Source: Vespa crabro
Lineage: Eukaryota > Arthropoda > Insecta > Hymenoptera > Vespidae
Length of the DNA stretch: 64,000 nucleotides
Reading direction: 5' to 3'
Assembly: GCF_910589235.1 (NCBI RefSeq)
Contig: NC_060968.1
Coordinates: 1-64,000 of the forward strand
The translations under genes and the position numbers were made by a program. Below are positions 1-13,246 of this stretch, one piece after another (the stretch's first letter is position 1; each line of letters starts with the position of its first letter). A model generated the notes under the pieces. The model did no database searches. It was not told where the DNA came from and was given only the letters and a program-made list of their open reading frames with translations.

Positions 1-3000
1 ATTCTTTCATATCGTATATACGATTTTTCGCTCATATACGCGTATCGTCGAAAAACGAAAACTTGAAATCTCGTTCAATTTCATTGATTTTATATTCTAT
101 CGATGCAGAATAAAGAATATAACAAGAATATAACGTTTTTACTATGTTTAAATACGCGTTTTCATATGATAATTGTCGAAAAACGTAATCGACATACGCG
201 AATTTCGGTATATGCGAAGATTAAATCGTGAAATCATTAATAATACTTGTGCCACAGTTAGAAAAATGTTACCAATCGATTCAGAACATTGCATTTCGTA
301 AGATCAAACAACTATTTTATATTGGAATCAAAGTTTTTAACATTCTTTCATATCGTATATACGATTTTTCGCTCATATACGCGTATCGTCGAAAAACGAA
401 AAGTTGAAATCTCGTTCAATTTCTTTGATTTTATATTCTATCGATGCAGAATAAAGTATATAACAAGAAAATAACGTTTTTACTATGTTTAAATACGCGT
501 TTTCATATGATAATTGTCGAAAAACGTAATCGACATACGCGAATTTCGGTATATGCGAAGATAAAATCGTGAAATCTTTAATAATACTTGTGTCACAGTT
601 AGAAAAATGTTACCAATCGATTAAGAACATTGCAATCCATAAGATCAATCATCTATTTTATATTGGAATCAAAGTTTTTAACATTCTTTCATATCGTATA
701 TAAGATTTTTCGCTCATATACGCGTATCGTCGAAAAACGAAAACTTGAAATCTCGTTCAATTTCATTGATTTTATATTCTATCGATGCAGAATAAAGAAT
801 ATAACAAGAATATAACGTTTTTACTATGTTTAAATACGCGTTTTCATATGATAATTGTCGAAAAACGTAATCGACATACGCGAATTTCGGTATATGCGAA
901 GATAAAATCGTGAAATCTTTAATAATACTTGTGCCACAGTTTGAAAAATGTTACCAATCGATTCAGAACATTGCATTTCATAAGATCAATCATCTATTTT
1001 ATATTGGAATCAAAGTTTTTAACATTCTTTCATATCGTATATACGATTTTTCGCTCATATACGCGTATCGTCGAAAAACGAAAACTTGAAATCTCGTTCA
1101 ATTTCATTTATTTTATATTCTATAGATGCAGAATAAAGAATATAACAAGAATATAACGTTTTTACTATGTTTAAATACGCGTTTTCATATGATAATTGTC
1201 GAAAAACGTAATCGACATACGCGAATTTCGGTATATGCGAAGATAAGATCGTGAAATCTTTAATAATACTTGTGCCACAGTTAGAAAAATGTTACCAATC
1301 GATTCAGAACATTGCATTTCATAAGATCAAACATCTATTTTATATTGGAATCAAAGTTTTTAACAGTCTTTCATATCGTATATACGATTTTTCGCTCATA
1401 TACGCGTATCGTCGAAAAACGAAAAGTTGAAATCTCGTTCAATTTCATTGATTTTATATTCTATCGATGCAGAATAAAGAATATAACAAGAATATAACGT
1501 TTTTACTATGTTTAAATACGCGTTTTCATATGATAATTGTCAAAAAACGTAATCGACATACGCGAATTTCGGTATATGCGAAGATAAAATCGTGAAATCT
1601 TTAATAATACTTGTGCCACAGTTAGAAAAATGTTACCAATCGATTAAGAACATTGTATTTCATAAGATCAATCATCTATTTTATATTGGAATCAAAGTTT
1701 TTAACATTCTTTCATAACGTATATACGATTTTTCGCTCATATACGCGTATCGTCGAAAAACGAAAACTTGAAGTCTCGTTCAATTTCATTGATTTTATAT
1801 TCTATCGATGCAGAATAAAGAATATAACAAGAATATAACGTTTTTACTATGTTTAAATACGCGTTTTCATATGATAATTGTCGAAAAACGTAATCGACAT
1901 ACGCGAATTTCGGTATATGCGAAGATAAAATCGTGAAATCTTTAATAATACTTGAGCCACAGTTAGAAAAATGTTACCAATCGATTCAGAACATTGCATT
2001 TCATAAGATCAAATATCTATTTTATATTGGAATCAAAGTTTTTAACATTCTTTCATATCGTATATACGATTTTTCGCTCATATACGCGTATCGTCGAAAA
2101 ACGAAAACTTGAAATCTCGTTCAATTTCATTGATTTTATATTCTATCGATGCAGAATAAAGAATATAACAAGAATATAACGTTTTTACTATGTTTAAATA
2201 CGCGTTTTCATATGATAATTGTCGAAAAGCGTAATCGAAATACGCGAATTTCGGTATATGCGAAGATAAAATCGTGATATCTTTAATAATACTTGTGCCA
2301 CAGTTAGAAAAATGTTACCAATCGATTCGGAACATTGCATTTCATAAGATCAAACATCTATTTTATATTGGAATCAAAGTTTTTAACACTCTTTCATATC
2401 GTATATACGATTTTTCGCTCATATACGCGTATCGTCGAAAAACGAAAACTTGAAATCTCGTTCAATTTCATTGATTTTATATTCTATCGATGCAGAATAA
2501 AGAATATAACAAGAATATAACGTTTTTACTATGATTAAATACGCGTTTTCATATGATAATTGTCGAAAAACGTAATCGACATACGCGAATTTCGGTATAT
2601 GCGAAGATAAAATCGTGAAATCTTTAATAATACTTGTGCCACAGTTAGAAAAATGTTACCAATCGATTCAGAACATTGCATTACATAAGATCAAACATCT
2701 ATTTTATATTGGAATCAAAGTTTTTAACATTCTTTCAAATCGTATATACGATTTTTCGCTCATATACGCGTATCGTCGAAAAACGAAAACTTGAAATCTC
2801 GTTCAATTTCATTGATTTTATATTCTATCGATGCAGAATAAAGAATATAACAAGAATATAACGTTTTTACTATGTTTAAATACGCGTTTTCATATGATAA
2901 TTGTCGAAAAACGTAATCGACATACGCGAATTTCGGTATATGCGAAGATAAAATCGTGAAATCTTTAATAATACTTGTGCCACAGTTAGAAAAATGTTAC

Positions 3001-4039
3001 CAATCGATTCAGAACATTGCATTTCAAAAGATCAAACATCTATTTTATATTGGAAACAAAGTTTTTAACATTCTTTCATATCGTATATACGATTTTTCGC
3101 TCATATACGCGTATCGTCGAAAAACGAAAACTTGAAATCTCGTTCAATTTCATTGATTTTATATTCTATCGATGCAGAATAAAGAATATAACAAGAATAT
3201 AACGTTTTTACTATGTTTAAATACGCGTTTTCATATGATAATTGTCGAAAAACGTAATCGACATACGCGAATTTCGGTATATGCAAAGATAAAATCGTGA
3301 AATCTTTAATAATACTTGTGCCACAGTTAGAAAAAAGTTACCAATCGATTCAGAACATTGCATTTCATAAGATCAAACATCTATTTTATATTGGAATCAA
3401 AGTTTTTAACATTCTTTCATATCGTATATACGATTTTTCGCTCATATACGCGTATCGTCGAAAAACGAAAACTTGAAATCTCGTTCAATTTCATTGATTT
3501 TATATTCTATCGATGCAGAATAAAGAATATAACAAGAATATAACGTTTTTACTATGTTTAAATACGCGTTTTGATATGATAATTGTCGAAAAACGTAATC
3601 GACATACGCGAATTTCGGTATATGCGAAGATAAAATCGTGAAATCTTTAATAATACTTCTGCCACAGTTAGAAAAATGTTACCAATCGATTCAGAACATT
3701 GCATTTCATAAGATCAAACATCTATTTTATATTTGAATCAAAGTTTTTAAAATTCTTTCATATCGTATATACGATTTTTCGCTCATATACGCGTATCGTC
3801 GAAAAACGAAAACTTGAATTCTCGTTCAATTTCATTGATTTTATATTCTATCGATGCAGAATAAAGAATATAACAAGAATATAACGTTTTTACTATGTTT
3901 AAATACGCGTTTTCATATGATAATTGTCGAAAAGCGTAATCGTCATACGAGAATTTCGGTATATGCGAAGATAAAATCGTGATATCTTTAATAATACTTG
4001 TGCCACAGTTAGAAAAATTTTACCAATCGATTCAGAACA
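1..4039. repeat. Satellite, left block without clear higher-order period
   Basis: About twelve monomers, each close to the consensus but with private substitutions. Monomers at 2676, 3017 and 3358 resemble types used in the higher-order repeats to the right (TTACATAAG, TTTCAAAAG and consensus types). The unit at 3699 is distinct, with TTTGAATC and a changed AAGCGTAATCGTC segment. I see no repeated multi-monomer order within this stretch. Confidence 0.7.
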
Positions 4040-4718
4040 TTGCATTTCATAAGATCAAACATCTATTTTATATTGGAATCAAAGTTTTTAACATTCTTTC
4101 ATATCGTATATACGATTTTTCGCTCATATACTCGTATCGTCGAAAAACGAAAACTTGAAATCTCGTTAAATTTCATTGATTTTATATTCTATCGATGCAG
4201 AATAAAGAATATAACAAGAATATAACGTTTTTACTATGTTTAAATACGCGTTTTGATATGATAATTGTCGAAAAACGTAATCGACATACGCGAATTTCGG
4301 TATATGCGAAGATAAAATCGTGAAATCTTTAATAATACTTGTGCCACAGTTAGAAAAATGTTACCAATCGATTCAGAACATTGCATTTCAAAAGATCAAA
4401 CATCTATTTTATATTGGAATCAAAGTTTTTAACATTCTTTCATATCGTATATACGATTTTTCGCTCATATACGCGTATCGTCGAAAAACGAAAACTTGAA
4501 ATCTCGTTCAATTTCATTGATTTTATATTCTATCGATGCAGAATAAAGAATATAACAAGAATATAACGTTTTTACTATGTTTAAATACGCGTTTTCATAT
4601 GATAATTGTCGAAAAACGTAATCGACATACGCGAATTTCGGTATATGCGAAGATAAAATCGTGAAATCTTTAATAATACTTGTGCCACAGTTAGAAAAAT
4701 GTTACCAATCGATTCAGA

Positions 4719-5059
4719 ACATTGCATTTCATAAGATCAAACATCTATTTTATATTGGAATCAAAGTTTTTAACATTCTTTCATATCGTATATACGATTT
4801 TTCGCTCATATACGCGTATCGTCGAAAAACGAAAACTTGAAATCTCGTTCAATTTCATTGATTTTATATTCTATCGATGCAGAATAAAGAATATAACAAG
4901 AATATAACGTTTTTACTATGTTTAAATACGCGTTTTGATATGATAATTGTCGAAAAACGTAATCGACATACGCGAATTTCGGTATATGCGAAGATAGAAT
5001 CGTGAAATCTTTAATAATACTTGTGCCACAGTTAGAAAAATGTTACCAATCGATTCAGA
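4719..5059. repeat. Representative satellite monomer (341 bp)
   Basis: This unit is close to the consensus and serves as a map. Starting from ACATTGCATTTC, it holds the 14-bp palindrome at 4785-4798, the 10-bp palindrome ATACGCGTAT at 4810-4819, GTCGAAAAACG at 4821-4831 and again at 4949-4959 (128 bases apart), and an 11-bp tandem pair between them. It carries the GTTTTGATATG variant (most monomers have GTTTTCATATG), which marks some positions in the higher-order repeats. I see no promoter, terminator or RNA-gene signature in it. Confidence 0.9.
4785..4831. other. Dyad-symmetry cluster in the satellite monomer
   Basis: A perfect 14-bp palindrome (4785-4798) is followed 11 bases later by a perfect 10-bp palindrome (4810-4819). 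The smaller one is flanked on the left by CGATTTTTCG and on the right by CGAAAAACG, which form an imperfect outer dyad with a one-base bulge and unequal loops. The cluster is present in most monomers. Characteristic variants break it: TATACTCGTAT in some units (4040, 5404, 7450, 9495) and TATAAGCGTAT in others (5063, 6427, 8131, 10176). Cruciform potential or protein binding is possible but not shown. Confidence 0.75.
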
Positions 5060-7309
5060 ACATTGCATTTCATAAGATCAAACATCTATTTTACATTGGA
5101 ATCAAAGTTTTTAACATTCTTTCATATCGTATATACGATTTTTCGCTCATATAAGCGTATCGTCGAAAAACGAAAACTTGAAATCTCGTTCAATTTCATT
5201 GATTTTATATTCTATCGATGCAGAATAAAGAATATAACAAGAATATAACGTTTTTACTATGTTTAAATACGCGTTTTCATATGATAATTGTCGAAAAACG
5301 TAATCGACATACGCGAATTTCGGTATATGCGAAGATAAAATCGTGAAATCTTTAATAATACTTGTGCCACAGTTAGAAAAATTTTACCATTCGATTCAGA
5401 ACATTGCATTTCATAAGATCAAACATCTATTTTATATTGGAATCAAAGTTTTTAACATTCTTTCATATCGTATATACGATTTTTCGCTCATATACTCGTA
5501 TCGTCGAAAAACGAAAACTTGAAATCTCGTTAAATTTCATTGATTTTATATTCTATCGATGCAGAATAAAGAATATAACAAGAATATAACGTTTTTACTA
5601 TGTTTAAATACGCGTTTTGATATGATAATTGTCGAAAAACGTAATCGACATACGCGAATTTCGGTATATGCGAAGATAAAATCGTGAAATCTTTAATAAT
5701 ACTTGTGCCACAGTTAGAAAAATGTTACCAATCGATTCAGAACATTGCATTTCAAAAGATCAAACATCTATTTTATATTGGAATCAAAGTTTTTAACATT
5801 CTTTCATATCGTATATACGATTTTTCGCTCATATACGCGTATCGTCGAAAAACGAAAACTTGAAATCTCGTTCAATTTCATTGATTTTATATTCTATCGA
5901 TGCAGAATAAAGAATATAACAAGAATATAACGTTTTTACTATGTTTAAATACGCGTTTTCATATGATAATTGTCGAAAAACGTAATCGACATACGCGAAT
6001 TTCGGTATATGCGAAGATAAAATCGTGAAATCTTTAATAATACTTGTGCCACAGTTAGAAAAATGTTACCAATCGATTCAGAACATTGCATTTCATAAGA
6101 TCAAACATCTATTTTATATTGGAATCAAAGTTTTTAACATTCTTTCATATCGTATATACGATTTTTCGCTCATATACGCGTATCGTCGAAAAACGAAAAC
6201 TTGAAATCTCGTTCAATTTCATTGATTTTATATTCTATCGATGCAGAATAAAGAATATAACAAGAATATAACGTTTTTACTATGTTTAAATACGCGTTTT
6301 GATATGATAATTGTCGAAAAACGTAATCGACATACGCGAATTTCGGTATATGCGAAGATAGAATCGTGAAATCTTTAATAATACTTGTGCCACAGTTAGA
6401 AAAATGTTACCAATCGATTCAGAACATTGCATTTCATAAGATCAAACATCTATTTTACATTGGAATCAAAGTTTTTAACATTCTTTCATATCGTATATAC
6501 GATTTTTCGCTCATATAAGCGTATCGTCGAAAAACGAAAACTTGAAATCTCGTTCAATTTCATTGATTTTATATTCTATCGATGCAGAATAAAGAATATA
6601 ACAAGAATATAACGTTTTTACTATGTTTAAATACGCGTTTTCATATGATAATTGTCGAAAAACGTAATCGACATACGCGAATTTCGGTATATGCGAAGAT
6701 AAAATCGTGAAATCTTTAATAATACTTGTGCCACAGTTAGAAAAATGTTACCAATCGATTCAGAACATTGCATTACATAAGATCAAACATCTATTTTATA
6801 TTGGAATCAAAGTTTTTAACATTCTTTCATATCGTATATACGATTTTTCGCTCATATACGCGTATCGTCGAAAAACGAAAACTTGAAATCTCGTTCAATT
6901 TCATTGATTTAATATTCTATCGATGCAGAATAAAGAATATAACAAGAATATAACGTTTTTACTATGTTTAAATACGCGTTTTCATATGATAATTGTCGAA
7001 AAACGTAATCGACATACGCGAATTTCGGTATATGCGAAGATAAAATCGTGAAATCTTTAATAATACTTGTGCCACAGTTAGAAAAATGTTACCAATCGAT
7101 TCAGAACATTGCATTTCATAAGATCAAACATCTATTTTATATTGGAATCAAAGTTTTTAACATTCTTTCATATCGTATATACGATTTTTCGCTCATATAC
7201 GCGTATCGTCGAAAAACGAAAACTTGAAATCTCGTTCAATTTCATTGATTTTAAATTCTATCGATGCAGAATAAAGAATATAACAAGAATATAACGTTTT
7301 TACTATGTT

Positions 7310-10300
7310 TAAATACGCGTTTTGATATGATAATTGTCGAAAAACGTAATCGACATACGCGAATTTCGGTATATGCGAAGATAAAATCGTGATATCCTTA
7401 ATAATACTTATGCCACAGTTAGAAAAATTTACCAATCGATTCAGAACATTGCATTTCATCAGATCAAACATCTATTTTATATTGGAATCAAAGTTTTTAA
7501 CATTCTTTCATATCGTATATACGATTTTTCGCTCATATACTCGTATCGTCGAAAAACGAAAACTTGAAATCTCGTTAAATTTCATTGATTTTATATTCTA
7601 TCGATGCAGAATAAAGAATATAACAAGAATATAACGTTTTTACTATGTTTAAATACGCGTTTTCATATGTTAATTGTCGAAAAACGTAATCGACATACGC
7701 GAATTTCGGTATATGCGAAGATAAAATCGTGAAATCTTTAATAATACTTGTGCCACAGTTAGAAAAATGTTACCAATCGATTCAGAACATTGCATTTCAT
7801 AAGATCAAACATCTATTTTATATTGGAATCAAAGTTTTTAACATTCTTTCATATCGTATATACGATTTTTCGCTCATATACGCGTATCGTCGAAAAACGA
7901 AAACTTGAAATCTCGTTCAATTTCATTGATTTTATATTCTATCGATGCAGAATAAAGAATATAACAAGAATATAACGTTTTTACTATGTTTAAATACGCG
8001 TTTTGATATGATAATTGTCGAAAAACGTAATCGACATACGCGAATTTCGGTATATGCGAAGACCGAATCGTGAAATCTTTAATAATACTTGTGCCACAGT
8101 TAGAAAAATGTTACCAATCGATTCAGAACATTGCATTTCATAAGATCAAACATCTATTTTACATTGGAATCAAAGTTTTTAACATTCTTTCATATCGTAT
8201 ATACGATTTTTCGCTCATATAAGCGTATCGTCGAAAAACGAAAACTTGAAATCTCGTTCAATTTCATTGATTTTATATTCTATCGATGCAGAATAAAGAA
8301 TATAACAAGAATATAACGTTTTTACTATGTTTAAATACGCGTTTTCATATGATAATTGTCGAAAAACGTAATCGACATACGCGAATTTCGGTATATGCGA
8401 AGATAAAATCGTGAAATCTTTAATAATACTTGTGCCACAGTTAGAAAAATGTTACCAATCGATTCAGAACATTGCATTACATAAGATCAAACATCTATTT
8501 TATATTGGAATCAAAGTTTTTAACATTCTTTCATATCGTATATACGATTTTTCGCTCATATACGCGTATCGTCGAAAAACGAAAACTTGAAATCTCGTTC
8601 AATTTCATTGATTTTATATTCTATCGATGCAGAATAAAGAATATAACAAGAATATAACGTTTTTACTATGTTTAAATACGCGTTTTCATATGATAATTGT
8701 CGAAAAACGTAATCGACATACGCGAATTTCGGTATATGCGAAGATAAAATCGTGAAATCTTTAATAATACTTGTGCCACAGTTAGAAAAATGTTACCAAT
8801 CGATTCAGAACATTGCATTTCAAAAGATCAAACATCTATTTTATATTGGAATCAAAGTTTTTAACATTCTTTCATATCGTATATACGATTTTTCGCTCAT
8901 ATACGCGTATCGTCGAAAAACGAAAACTTGAAATCTCGTTCAATTTCATTGATTTTATATTCTATCGATGCAGAATAAAGAATATAACAAGAATATAACG
9001 TTTTTACTATGTTTAAATACGCGTTTTCATATGATAATTGTCGAAAAACGTAATCGACATACGCGAATTTCGGTATATGCGAAGATAAAATCGTGAAATC
9101 TTTAATAATACTTGTGCCACAGTTAGAAAAATGTTACCAATCGATTCAGAACATTGCATTTCATAAGATCAAACATCTATTTTATATTGGAATCAAAGTT
9201 TTTAACATTCTTTCATATCGTATATACGATTTTTCGCTCATATACGCGTATCGTCGAAAAACGAAAACTTGAAATCTCGTTCAATTTCATTGATTTTATA
9301 TTCAATCGATGCAGAATAAAGAATATAACAAGAATATAACGTTTTTACTATGTTTAAATACGCGTTTTGATATGATAATTGTCGAAAAACGTAATCGACA
9401 TACGCGAATTTCGGTATATGCGAAGATAAAATCGTGATATCCTTAATAATACTTATGCCACAGTTAGAAAAATTTACCAATCGATTCAGAACATTGCATT
9501 TCATCAGATCAAACATCTATTTTATATTGGAATCAAAGTTTTTAACATTCTTTCATATCGTATATACGATTTTTCGCTCATATACTCGTATCGTCGAAAA
9601 ACGAAAACTTGAAATCTCGTTAAATTTCATTGATTTTATATTCTATCGATGCAGAATAAAGAATATAACAAGAATATAACGTTTTTACTATGTTTAAATA
9701 CGCGTTTTCATATGTTAATTGTCGAAAAACGTAATCGACATACGCGAATTTCGGTATATGCGAAGATAAAATCGTGAAATCTTTAATAATACTTGTGCCA
9801 CAGTTAGAAAAATGTTACCAATCGATTCAGAACATTGCATTTCATAAGATCAAACATCTATTTTATATTGGAATCAAAGTTTTTAACATTCTTTCATATC
9901 GTATATACGATTTTTCGCTCATATACGCGTATCGTCGAAAAACGAAAACTTGAAATCTCGTTCAATTTCATTGATTTTATATTCTATCGATGCAGAATAA
10001 AGAATATAACAAGAATATAACGTTTTTACTATGTTTAAATACGCGTTTTGATATGATAATTGTCGAAAAACGTAATCGACATACGCGAATTTCGGTATAT
10101 GCGAAGACCGAATCGTGAAATCTTTAATAATACTTGTGCCACAGTTAGAAAAATGTTACCAATCGATTCAGAACATTGCATTTCATAAGATCAAACATCT
10201 ATTTTACATTGGAATCAAAGTTTTTAACATTCTTTCATATCGTATATACGATTTTTCGCTCATATAAGCGTATCGTCGAAAAACGAAAACTTGAAATCTC

Positions 10301-11399
10301 GTTCAATTTCATTGATTTTATATTCTATCGATGCAGAATAAAGAATATAACAAGAATATAACGTTTTTACTATGTTTAAATACGCGTTTTCATATGATAA
10401 TTGTCGAAAAACGTAATCGACATACGCGAATTTCGGTATATGCGAAGATAAAATCGTGAAATCTTTAATAATACTTGTGCCACAGTTAGAAAAATGTTAC
10501 CAATCGATTCAGAACATTGCATTACATAAGATCAAACATCTATTTTATATTGGAATCAAAGTTTTTAACATTCTTTCATATCGTATATACGATTTTTCGC
10601 TCATATACGCGTATCGTCGAAAAACGAAAACTTGAAATCTCGTTCAATTTCATTGATTTTATATTCTATCGATGCAGAATAAAGAATATAACAAGAATAT
10701 AACGTTTTTACTATGTTTAAATACGCGTTTTCATATGATAATTGTCGAAAAACGTAATCGACATACGCGAATTTCGGTATATGCGAAGATAAAATCGTGA
10801 AATCTTTAATAATACTTGTGCCACAGTTAGAAAAATGTTACCAATCGATTCAGAACATTGCATTTCAAAAGATCAAACATCTATTTTATATTGGAATCAA
10901 AGTTTTTAACATTCTTTCATATCGTATATACGATTTTTCGCTCATATACGCGTATCGTCGAAAAACGAAAACTTGAAATCTCGTTCAATTTCATTGATTT
11001 TATATTCTATCGATGCAGAATAAAGAATATAACAAGAATATAACGTTTTTACTATGTTTAAATACGCGTTTTCATATGATAATTGTCGAAAAACGTAATC
11101 GACATACGCGAATTTCGGTATATGCGAAGATAAAATCGTGAAATCTTTAATAATACTTGTGCCACAGTTAGAAAAATGTTACCAATCGATTCAGAACATT
11201 GCATTTCATAAGATCAAACATCTATTTTATATTGGAATCAAAGTTTTTAACATTCTTTCATATCGTATATACGATTTTTCGCTCATATACGCGTATCGTC
11301 GAAAAACGAAAACTTGAAATCTCGTTCAATTTCATTGATTTTATATTCTATCGATGCAGAATAAAGAATATAACAAGAATATAACGTTTTTACTATGTT
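7310..11399. repeat. 6-monomer higher-order repeat, two copies (2045 bp each)
   Basis: The order of six monomer types at about 7450, 7790, 8131, 8472, 8813 and 9154 recurs at about 9495, 9835, 10176, 10517, 10858 and 11199, an offset of 2045 bases (6 x 341 minus one). The missing base is a shared one-base deletion in AAAAATTTACCAATCG. Other shared private variants are CATCAGATC, GTGATATCCTTAATAATAC, CATATGTTAATTG and GAAGACCGAATCG (8061 and 10106). Similarity extends slightly to the left of the stated start, so boundaries are approximate. The unit shares monomer types with the 4-monomer repeat on its left. Confidence 0.9.
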
Positions 11400-13246
11400 T
11401 AAATACGCGTTTTCATATGATAATTGTCGAAAAACGTAATCGACATACGCGAATTTCGGTATATGCGTAGATAAAAACGTGAAATCTTTAATAATACTTG
11501 TGCCACAGTTAGAAAAATGTTACCAATCGATTCAGAACATTGCATTTCATAAGATCAAACATCTATTTTATATTGGAATCAAAGTTTTTAACATTCTTTC
11601 ATATCGTATGTACGATTTTTCGCTCATATACGCGTATCGTCGAAAAACGAAAACTTGAAATCTCGGTCAATTTCATTGATTTTATATTCTATCGATGCAG
11701 AATAAAGATTATAACAAGAATATAACGTTTTTACTATGTTTAAATACGCGTTTTCATATGATAATTGTCGAAAAACGTAATCGACATACGCGAATTTCGG
11801 TATATGCGAAGATAAAATCGTGAAATCTTTAATAATACTTGTGCCACAGTTAGAAAAATGTTACCAATCGATTCAGAACATTGCATTTCATAAGATCAAA
11901 CATCTATTTTATATTGGAATCAAAGTTTTTAACATTCTTTCATATCGTATATACGATTTTTCGCTCATATACGCGTATCGTCGAAAAACGAAAACTTGAA
12001 ATCTCGTTCAATTTCATTGATTTTATATTCTATCGATGCAGAATAAAGAATATAACAAGAATATAACGTTTTTACTATGTTTAAATACGCGTTTTCATAT
12101 GAAAATTGTCGAAAAATGTAATCGACATACGCGAATTTCGGTATATGCGAAGATAAAATCGTGAAATCTTTAATAATACTTGTGCCACAGTTAGAAAAAT
12201 GTTACCAATCGATTCAGAACATTGCATTTCATAAGATCAAACATCTATTTTATATTGGAATCAAAGTTTTTAACATTCTTTCATATCGTATATACGATTT
12301 TTCGCTCATATACGCGTATCGTCGAAAAACGAAAACTTGAAATCTCGTTCAATTTCATTGATTTTATATTCTATCGATGCAGAATAAAGAATATAACAAG
12401 AATATAACGTTTTTACTATGTTTAAATACGCGTTTTCATATGATAATTGTCGAAAAACGTAATCGACATACGCGAATTTCGGTATATGCGAAGATAAAAT
12501 CGTGAAATCTTTAATAATACTTGTGCCACAGTTAGAAAAATGTTACCAATCGATTCAGAACATTGCATTTCATAAGATCAAACATCTATTTTATATTGGA
12601 ATCAAAGTATTTAACATTCTTTCATATCTTATATACGATTTTTCGCTCATATACGCGTATCGTCGAAAAACGAAAACTTGAAATCTCGTTCAATTTCATT
12701 GATTTTATATTCTATCGATGCAGAATAAAGAATATAACAAGAATATAACGTTTTTACTATGTTTAAATACGCATTTTCATATGATAATTGTCGAAAAACG
12801 TAATCGACATTCGCGAATTTCGGTATATGCGAAGATAAAATCGTGAAATCTTTAATAATACTTGTGCCACAGTTAGAAAAATGTTACCAATCGATTCAGA
12901 ACATTGCATTTCATAAGATCAAACATCTATATTATATTGGAGTCAAAGTTTTTAACATTCTTTCATATCGTATAAACGATTTTTCGCTCATATACGCGTA
13001 TCGTCGAAAAACGAAAACTTGAAATCTCGTTCAATTTCATTGATTTTATATTCTATCGATGCAGAATAAAGTATATAACAAGAATATAACGTTTTTACTA
13101 TGTTTAAATACGCGTTTTCATATGATAATTGTCGAAAAACCTTATCGACATACGCAAATTTCGGTATATGCGAAGATTAAATCGTGAAATCTTTAATAAT
13201 ACTTGTGCCACAGTTAGAAAAATGTTACCAATCGATTCAGTACATT
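11400..13246. repeat. Satellite block of consensus-like monomers
   Basis: Five to six monomers (11540, 11881, 12222, 12563, 12904 and neighbours), each near consensus with private changes, for example CGTATGTACG near 11605 and CATATCTTATATACG near 12624. No multi-monomer period is visible here. The block separates the homogenised higher-order repeats on the left from the more diverged duplicated blocks on the right. Confidence 0.7.

Larger units (their letters stand above)
4040..6767. repeat. 4-monomer higher-order repeat, two copies (1364 bp each)
   Basis: Monomers starting near 4040, 4381, 4722 and 5063 are repeated in the same order at 5404, 5745, 6086 and 6427, an offset of exactly 1364 bases (4 x 341). 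Diagnostic variants agree: TACTCGTATCG with CTCGTTAAATTTC in the first type, TTTCAAAAG in the second, GATATGATAATT after the third, and TTTTACATTGG with ATAAGCGTATCG in the fourth. The GAAGATAGAATCG variant recurs near 4991 and 6355. The copies differ at very few positions, so the duplication is recent or homogenised. Confidence 0.9.

Noticed and set aside
4719..5059. CENP-B box in the monomer
   Set aside because: The closest stretch, CTCGTTCAATTTC, does not keep the essential positions of the box.
4719..5059. Monomer as a dimer of two half-units of about 170 bases
   Set aside because: GTCGAAAAACG occurs twice but 128 bases apart, and other weak similarities give spacings near 140 and 155, so there is no consistent half-unit register.
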